64,000 bases of DNA, taken from NCBI GenBank assembly GCA_922989275.2, contig OV277861.1, positions 97,626,993 through 97,690,992 on the forward strand. Reading direction: 5' to 3'. Shown in pieces: positions 59,501-64,000 of this stretch. The notes beneath the pieces are model-generated. The model was not told where the DNA came from, did not search any database, and saw only the letters and a program-made list of their open reading frames with translations. The DNA is from Gari tellinella (taxonomy: Eukaryota; Mollusca; Bivalvia; Cardiida; Psammobiidae). The position numbers and the translations under genes are program-made. The stretch's first letter is position 1; each line of letters starts with the position of its first letter.

Positions 59501-62132
59501 TAAAGGGGTGTCTATTCTAAATGATCAATTTCGTTTTGCTTTATATCAACAAACAGTGTAAACTCTGATCACACGTCGCATTATGCGGTGTCTGATCAGA
59601 GCCTACACTGTTTGAATATGTCCAATGTATGGGATCATGGGTACACATAGGTTTACAGTATAGACGTTTGAGCCGATAATACATCATTTATGCGGCATCA
59701 GGGGCCCGTTTCATAAAACTTCTTACGACAAATGTTGTCTTAGTTCAGATTATAAAAGTCTAAATTATTATTTATTTCTCTATCTAATCCTGTCTTGTGA
59801 CATCTTTTTGGAATCGTCTTGAAAAGACTATTCCAAAAAGGTGTCACAAGACAGGATTCGATAGAGAAATCGGAAATTAAATGTATTTTTAAGATTAGAC
59901 TTACGACCGTTTTTGTCGTAAGATGTTTTATGAAACAGGCCCCTGGTGTGGCTCTAAACTGTTTACAATGCAAAACAGTCTGGGTTTTGAATAGCACGAC
60001 TTCAAAGTAATGGTGTGATACTTTACCTTTCCAGTTCTTCTTTGTATCTGTTACATTTAACCCGGAGTTGCTGCCCTTGTCCTATTGCCTCTCGAAGAGT
60101 TCTCTCCCGTTCTTTTAACATATCGATCAGCTTTTCTTCCTCGTTTCGGTACCGTTTAATGTAACTGTAAATGGATGAGAGAGCATTGGTCAACGATTCG
60201 GGATATGCCTAGATACAATTATCAGTATAGATCAACTATACAGTCGAACTTCGATATCTCCAACTCGCTTAACTCGAACTATCCGGTAAATCGACACATG
60301 TTATGCATTATTTCGTGTTCAGTTAAGTCGAACATACCCATATTTCAAAGTTAAGTTTTAACTTTGAAATACGGGTATGTTCGATTTAACCGAGTTCGAT
60401 TTATCGAAGTTCGACTGTATATAATAGTGTTTTTACAACTAAAATGTTTGCTAGCCGATCTAGACCAGAAACGAAGGCTAAATTGACGTTTCGTCTTTAC
60501 ATATTTGTAGTGCAGAGCAACACACTAGCTGTTTTCATAATGTTGCTATCGATTACGGCCCCTTTCGTTTTTGGCGATATTGTTTTGAAACAAACGAACA
60601 TTGGTATACATGTTTATATTCTAATTGAAAACCCAACTTACATGCTCATGCCATTTAGAATCGGTCTGCTGTTTGGGGAGAGGTTCAATATTTAGCATGT
60701 TGTTGGCGAACAAATAAACTAAATTTTACAAGGAAGTCTTCCGTGTCTAATATGAAAGTAGCAAATATCGTTAAAATCAGTGTTTAGAAAGAGCCTATAG
60801 ATTTTATCGCATACATGTTGACTTAATAAAAAAGAAACACGAGCTATTTTATACAATAGTATTTGTCCAGTGCCAAGGTTTTTAGAATGTACTGCCAAAT
60901 GCAAGTTTAACACTTTTCCCTGTCCTGGGCAGCTACAGGCACATTTGCAGTTAAACAGTATTACGATAACTAAAAAGAAGGGCTAAATAAGTGTGTTAAG
61001 TAAGCAAATGAAAACAGAAAGTTCTGGTTTACGTTATGTATGCACAAAACAACCATCCACTATTGGGGCGAGATCGAACCCGGCTGACCCGGCATCTGAC
61101 CAGGCTTAAAACTGTTTGCCATTTAGGTTAAAATAAATAGTGGGAAATTTCACAATGTTGAACTGTTCTACATTTAAGTGTTGTGTATTTGCGTTTTTGC
61201 GTTTAAAATAATGTCCTCTCCACAGTGGCACTGTACCACTGGCGAAATTAGCTCCCCACTTTCTCTACCACTTTGTAAAAGCTCGATATTGGAGTTTTGG
61301 CATGCTATTGCTTAAAGCAAGACAGAAATAAAGCAGAAAGATCTTACAGGAGCTTTCTGTTTCAATTAATTTTCATACTTAATCTGTGTTGGGCACTATA
61401 GAATATCTTTTCTGTAAAGTGGTAATAATACAGGAGAGTTATAGTACATACGCTTGTGCAGAAATCATTTTAACAGAACGCCAGATAAGGGATTATTAAA
61501 ATAAAATCTTTATTTCCGCATTAAAGCCATTTGTGTCAGTAATCATTAATTTCGTCTCTTCGAGGCGAATCTAATGAGTAGTAAAACTATAGGATTTGAA
61601 GCCGACAAGAGTGAGAAAATGTTGAATTTGTTCAGTTTATACCCTCTTATATAGGACCCTATTAGAATTTCAAAGAAATAACAGTAAACCCTCACTACAT
61701 GTATAACGACCACTAAAATAAATGCTAATTAGATATATAAATACACGTGACAGCTTAAACCAAGGTGTCAGTGAAACAGAAAGCTCTAAAGGAGCTTTCT
61801 GTTTAACTGTCACCTTGCTTTAAGCAGTCTGTTTAACTGTCACCTTGCTTTAAGCAGTCACCTGTCATAAACAAACAATAATTCACACAGTTTACTGGTC
61901 GTAATAGAGAAGTTTTATTGTATTAAAACATTACGCACGGGTGTCGAGGTTTGATGGAGCCTGACTCATCGTACATGGAGGAGGCATTGCTGTGCAGTTT
62001 CGTTGTTTCTATTTCCAGTCGTGAAGAGTCGGGTGATAAATTCAGAGGCGTAACACCGTAATTCTTGGCGTTTTGAGGCGTCCTAGGTGAAGCTGTCTGT
62101 GATGAAGGCGATGTTGATTTCACGTCCGTCTC
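41533..62132 (-). CDS. Coiled-coil protein with acidic C-terminal tail, 5' end not in window
   Basis: Exons in coding order: 62132-61939, 60164-60027, 58928-58800, 46725-46633, 44675-44556 (or from 44666), 43739-43629, 42034-41533 (stop 41533-41535). All six introns inside the window are phase 2 with GT-AG ends, and the sum is 429 codons with stop. The first visible exon starts in phase 0 after a TTCACAG acceptor, so at least one exon should lie upstream of 62132, perhaps beyond the edge. It encodes a Ser/Pro/Thr-rich segment (SPRTPQNAKNYGVTPL). Exons 2-6 are charged heptad-like helices (YRNEEEKLIDMLKERERTL; WKRKYTEIDKKYRDAKETL; KEAIDMLNVELQRERIEKQR; LEADNREHGAIIAKLKSQLL). The last exon is 166 residues, Asp/Glu/Ser-rich and probably disordered. 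I do not recognise the family. A scaffold or cytoskeletal role would be a guess. Minus-strand AATAAA motifs lie at 41523-41528 and 41447-41452. The 12-kb intron holds two giant palindromes. Confidence 0.75.
42274..42519. repeat. F4 MITE, reverse orientation
   Basis: TA|CAGTGGAGAATCTGTTATTC ... GATTCTCCACTG|TA, core A near perfect. It lies in the last intron of the coiled-coil gene. Confidence 0.9.
42572..42729. repeat. 158-bp near-perfect hairpin
   Basis: AAGAAATGAACTGATTTTTT TCGGCG ... GAATCGCGCTAGCGATTC pairs fully with the following arm ending CAGTTCATTTCTTA. No MITE ends. Confidence 0.85.
42740..43620. other. Intron sequence, no feature recognised
   Basis: A 133-codon minus-strand frame (43260-42859) is present but resembles no family I know. 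It has no splice signals that would fit the phase-2 pattern of the coiled-coil gene. Confidence 0.4.
44186..44505. repeat. F7 fragment (44186-44235) and F1 MITE (about 44250-44505)
   Basis: GGAACCCTCTGATCAGGCCC TACACTGTTTGATAAGTGTG is the right arm of F7. F1 follows with TTTCTCTATTACGACCACTT and a core B hairpin whose turn carries an insertion with two AAATCATG-type repeats. Confidence 0.7.
44819..45011. repeat. F5 MITE, complete
   Basis: CAGGGCTCCAGATAAGAAGA G ... TTAACTGGAGCCCTG; imperfect target duplication TTATAC/TGATAC; perfect core C turn GTCTCGAAGAGAC. Confidence 0.87.
45030..46195. other. Intron sequence without recognised repeat
   Basis: About 1.1 kb. It contains a loosely repeated GAGGTAAAGGTCAATGTCAC-type motif (45110-45225). 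No exon in phase was found. Confidence 0.4.
46199..46430. repeat. F2 MITE, diverged
   Basis: CCCTTTACCAATAGTTTGTT ... AGTGGAGGAATGAATACTAA; core B arms CTTAAAGCAGATTGAAAATA AAGCAGAATG and partner. Confidence 0.75.
46931..47235. repeat. F10 hairpin (46931-47032) and decayed F4 (about 47062-47235)
   Basis: AGCGCTTATAAAGCGTTTGA G ... CTCAAACGCTTTTTAAGCGC T. The F4 remnant has GAGAAGACGTTATTCTGTTC C and ACACGTTTTCTCCCCTCTA and a deleted core. Confidence 0.7.
47355..50705. repeat. 3.35-kb palindrome of two inverted ACGAATC-repeat elements
   Basis: Starts ATTCCACACCGACTACGAAT C and ends with its complement. The terminal 280 bp or so of each unit are arrays of ACGAATC spaced about 9-14 bp. Further in lie F13-like sequence (CAGTGCTCCCTCCCTACAAC) and a unique stretch (ACTGGATTTGGAACTGGCGT ATC), both repeated in inverse order at 49780-49930. 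A third copy of the terminus, GTCGGTGTGGAATAGG, at about 49009-49024 shows that the left half (47355-49024) is a complete element of about 1.67 kb. The right half lacks that inner end. An F9 MITE sits asymmetrically at 49411-49652. It lies in the 12-kb intron of the coiled-coil gene. Confidence 0.88.
49411..49652. repeat. F9 MITE, well preserved
   Basis: GGGGCCCGTTTCATAAAACT TCGTACGAC ... GTCGTACGAAGTTTTATGAAAC GGGC. Central perfect hairpin ATCTTTTTGGAATCGTCTTG AAAAGACGATT. It lies inside the right half of the 3.35-kb palindrome only. Confidence 0.9.
50722..51190. repeat. Two F4 MITEs in tandem (50722-50938, 50945-51190)
   Basis: The first is the older subfamily (CATTGGCGAAAACGTTATTC; core partly deleted). 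The second is near-consensus, in reverse orientation, starting six bases later. Confidence 0.87.
51654..57298. repeat. 5.6-kb palindrome with internal repeats and coding remnants
   Basis: TAGTCTAAGCTGTAGACCAC at 51654 is the complement of the end at 57298. Similarity continues inward (GGAGATAATTGAGGTTAAAG T; CAAAATGGCCGCCAAAACGG) to a centre near 54115-54185. Arms are similar but clearly diverged, and the right arm carries about 0.7 kb extra (roughly 54380-55200). Within each arm, a unit of about 360 bp (TTTTGAAAATGTTTCAGGAA ... CCAAAATGGC) is repeated twice. Near the centre both arms encode a related peptide (left: GKYLTMILGIKSLTGSKKV, 53980-54038; right, minus strand: GKHLTMGLGIKSL). This suggests a dead transposon gene duplicated head to head. 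Confidence 0.88.
53911..54111 (+). pseudogene. Coding remnant in the palindrome centre
   Basis: 66 codons with KTVSCDSILEVMWKKGKYL, LGIKSLTGSKKVINILNHMS and VEELKTE. The right arm holds a frameshifted cousin in the opposite orientation. The wording reminds me of uncharacterised transposon-associated proteins of marine invertebrates, but I cannot name the family. A minus-strand stretch at 53540-53384 (INTAVHNWDHSSTVYDTL) may be another remnant. Confidence 0.4.
57611..57842. repeat. F4 MITE (older subfamily) interrupted near its right end
   Basis: CAGTGGAAAAACGTTATTCT ... TTCAAACGGGAAAGAACT, then the element at 57843 begins. Core A: AAACACTTTGGAGCCAGATC and partner. Confidence 0.82.
57843..58463. 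mobile_element. 621-bp non-autonomous element with long terminal inverted repeats
   Basis: ACTGTCCTTTTCACTCAGCT CTGTCACTC on the left and its exact complement on the right. Pairing continues imperfectly for about 130 bp (TTGTACCTGCACGAGACAAT CAG / CTGATCGGCTCATGTAGGTA CAA). No coding capacity. Superfamily unknown. Confidence 0.8.
58515..58756. repeat. F4 MITE, 44 bp from a coiled-coil exon
   Basis: TA|CAGTGGAGAATGTGTTATTC ... AGATTCTCCACTG|TA. The exon at 58800-58928 begins 44 bp after its right end, on the donor side of that exon. Confidence 0.9.
58955..59215. repeat. Composite element carrying core B and part of F2
   Basis: CAGGGCTGCAATTTCTCCGG ... AACTTATGGCAGCCCTG outside. Inside, ACATGGTAGCTTAAAGTAGG CTG ... 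CAGTCTGCTTGAAGCAGCC, then the F2 sub-terminal piece AAAACTAGAAACAGGC. Confidence 0.72.
59434..59656. repeat. F6 MITE, diverged, reverse orientation
   Basis: ACACATTTGCACCCAGTGGA T ... ATGGGATCATGGGTACACAT. Core A hairpin AAACAGTGTAAACTCTGATC and partner. Confidence 0.8.
59701..59943. repeat. F9 MITE
   Basis: GGGGCCCGTTTCATAAAACT T ... ATGTTTTATGAAACAGGCCCC. Central hairpin GACATCTTTTTGGAATCGTC TTGAAAAGAC. Confidence 0.88.
60241..60417. repeat. F8 MITE, near-consensus
   Basis: TA|CAGTCGAACTTCGATATCTC ... ATCGAAGTTCGACTG|TA; a single long hairpin ending CAAAGTTAAGTTTTAACTTTG. Confidence 0.9.
61478..61661. repeat. F5 MITE, decayed
   Basis: CGCCAGATAAGGGATTATTA ... CCTCTTATATAGGACCC; core C turn TTTCGTCTCTTCGAGGCGAA. 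Confidence 0.72.
61682..61920. repeat. F1 MITE with a duplicated core arm
   Basis: CAGTAAACCCTCACTACATG ... GTAATAGAGAAGTTTTATTG. The right core arm ends with a tandem copy of a unit of about 32 bp (CTGTTTAACTGTCACCTTGC TTTAAGCAGT). It ends 18 bp from the coiled-coil exon at 61939. Confidence 0.82.
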
Positions 62133-62460
62133 CTGTGAATCAGAAAAGTAAATAAATAGATCATGATACGTTTCCCGCAACTTACAAAGTGACGGTACAC
62201 GGACCGGATTGATGAGGGATGATGAGATGAGATCATGATTACTCAGCGAGATGATTTCGGTTAATCTTATTCGCTGCGAAGCAGTGCATTGGATGAAAAC
62301 TACCGACCTGCCTTCCTTTTAGTGTTTGGTAGCGTGGAAAATCTCAGTCAGATAAACAGAAACATTCCCTATGACAATATAGCCCAAGAACCAGGACACG
62401 GTAGGAAAATCTCTGGGGAAAGACGGACAGTCACAAATGCGTAGTACGTACATGTAAGGA

Positions 62461-62578
62461 CGGTCAAACGGACGGACGGACGGACCGAAAGACATACAGA
62501 CGGGCAAACTGGCATGACAGACAGACATACAATCAAGTAGGCAAGTAAACAGACAGACAGACATACATACAGACAGTT
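62461..62578. repeat. GACG/GACA simple repeat
   Basis: GACGGACGGACGGACCGAAA followed by loosely alternating GACAGACA and GACATACA units. The minus-strand Cys/Ser-rich frame over it is an artefact. Confidence 0.85.
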
Positions 62579-62997
62579 CCTATATGTATATGAGTTTGTT
62601 GGGAAAGAATAACGTCAAAAATACATGTAATGTGTAATTAAGTGTTATTAAGTTTAAGTTTTCAGCGACCATCAAATGAAGTAAATATTGGTTATTATAC
62701 AACCCATTTGCCTGTATAAATGACGCTCGAAACCCATTTGTGCAGTAGTATCACACACAGTTCTGAAAAGCTCAATCTAAAATATCTAGGTACATATTTG
62801 CTTGTCCAATTTAATACATGTCCTGGTTTCTAGCCTGTTTAAATAAATGTATTAGTACAAGTAAGTTTGAATTCATAACCAACATTGTCTGTGTAGTTTA
62901 ACCCTTTTTCTGCTGATAATAACTTTACTAGAATGCGCAAACAGTTTCAATCAAGATCAAAATCACGCCTATGTGACCCTCTTTTTTGGTTGCTTAA

Positions 62998-63504
62998 CTT
63001 TACCCCATGGGGTGTTTGTAGTTTTGAAGACAGGTGACCACTTAAAACAAGTTGAAAGTAAAGCAGATCGCGCCTAAGGCGTATTCTGCTTTACTTTCGG
63101 CTTGCTTTAAATTACCATCTGCTAGGATATTTGTAATATTTCTGATAGTGCATTATTCATGGCCGTCTAATTGGAACTATTTATTTTAGTGGCAGAATAA
63201 ACTTGAGGAGTCAAAATTCTCATATATGTGGTAAATGGTTAAACAAAACTTAAATTACAGTGGAGAAAACGTTATTCTTTCCCAATAAACGCGTTTACGC
63301 TAAATCTACTAATTCCAATGCAAACGGTTTGGAGCCAGATCAGACGCCGGGTTACCCGGCGTCTGATCAGGCTCCAAATTGTTTGCCGTCCAGGTTAAAA
63401 TCAGCATTCAGCAATGTCAAAAAGTTGTAATTTTCTTAATTTTAGTACACTGCGTTTGCGTTTCGTTTGCGTTTAAAAAGGAAAGAATAACGTTTTCTCC
63501 ACTG
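62998..63504. repeat. F2 MITE (62998-63238) and older-type F4 MITE (63258-63504)
   Basis: F2 is bracketed by TTAA at 62994-62997 and 63239-63242. F4 is TA|CAGTGGAGAAAACGTTATTC ... CGTTTTCTCCACTG|TA with perfect core A (GACGCCGGGTTACCCGGCGT C). Confidence 0.88.
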
Positions 63505-63509
63505 TAACA

Positions 63510-64000
63510 TCAACTTTCAATAACAGTTGTAGACGATACATGTTGTGCAGACAATATTGTAACAGGCTAAGAATTGATAGTGTAATTAGGTTCGACAAAA
63601 GTGCAACTTGACACTCATAGAACGATTCGTGCGTATGGTTAAATAAATGTTTATTTTGGATTTGTTGAATGTTTCGTTCTTTATACCAACACATATGTCT
63701 AATCTGGAATGATCTATAGTAGTTTGCCCGTTCACTCTGAAGGTCGACAACATACAAAACATATTTGCAAACAGTTTGGACCCTGCTCAGGATCCAAACT
63801 GTGTGATACTTATATATAAATGTTTCTTTGGTAAATTCCAAATTGTACCAATAAAACAGACAGAAAAATTATTCAGCCGTTATTATGGCGGTGAAACCAA
63901 TTGGCAAGTTATTACGTCATAACGAAACTGAAAGGTTTAACATAGAATACGATTGTTTAAAAAGTAAAGTGTTTTAAATGGATTTTAAATTATGTCATTT
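63510..64000. other. Right edge, one degraded core A hairpin
   Basis: CAAACAGTTTGGACCCTGCT CAGGATCCAAACTGTGTG at 63768-63809 is a core A with its inner part deleted. No upstream exon of the coiled-coil gene was recognised. Confidence 0.5.

Noticed and set aside
60444..60695. 83-residue hydrophobic plus-strand frame
   Set aside because: It lies in an intron of a minus-strand gene just after an F8 MITE, without splice or family support; probably chance.
62319..62564. Cys/Ser-rich minus-strand frame (SVCLFTCLLDCMSVC)
   Set aside because: Direct translation of a GACA/GACG simple repeat.

Overview
The window reads as nuclear DNA of a repeat-rich invertebrate, most likely a bivalve mollusc. Reasons: AT-rich sequence; small exons with GT-AG introns and no operons; animal gene families (CHIC, MIEAP/SPATA18); a tRNA-derived SINE; a LINE-type reverse transcriptase remnant; and very many short hairpin-cored non-autonomous DNA transposons (MITEs). 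The species is inferred, not shown.

Three genes can be assembled exon by exon with consistent splice phases. (1) A complete CHIC1/CHIC2-type cysteine-rich membrane protein lies on the minus strand, 15537 to 5316: six exons, 163 residues. (2) A MIEAP-domain (SPATA18-like, 'mitochondria-eating protein') gene lies on the plus strand, 20018 to 31579: seven exons, about 930 residues, with a disordered C-terminal tail of about 600 residues. (3) A coiled-coil protein with an acidic tail lies on the minus strand, 62132 to 41533: seven exons in the window, its 5' end probably beyond the right edge. Genes 1 and 2 are divergent; genes 2 and 3 are convergent.

Almost everything else is transposon. MITE families fall mainly into two groups: piggyBac-like (TTAA flanks, ends CCC...GGG; here families F2, F3, F6, F7, F14, F15) and Tc1/mariner-like (TA flanks, ends CAGT...ACTG; F1, F4, F8, F13). 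F5 and F9 have other ends. Bases 1-5300 hold mostly F1/F2/F3/F5. Bases 10.6-13.5 kb are one larger terminal-inverted-repeat element nested in an F2 copy. Bases 31.6-41.5 kb, between genes 2 and 3, are a dense patchwork that includes a GC-rich foldback element. The 12-kb intron of gene 3 (46.7-58.8 kb) carries two giant palindromes, 3.35 kb and 5.6 kb.

The most unusual observation is modular. The same central hairpin cores occur inside MITEs whose ends belong to different transposon superfamilies. Core A (AAACAG...GATCAGACGCC) is in F3/F6/F7/F14/F15 and also in F4/F13. Core B (CTTAAAGCAGG...AGCAGAATG) is in F2 and F1. The hairpin therefore behaves as a unit separate from the ends that mobilise it. 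A second notable point is an F5 MITE inserted exactly in the splice donor of CHIC exon 3, where the target duplication preserves the donor.
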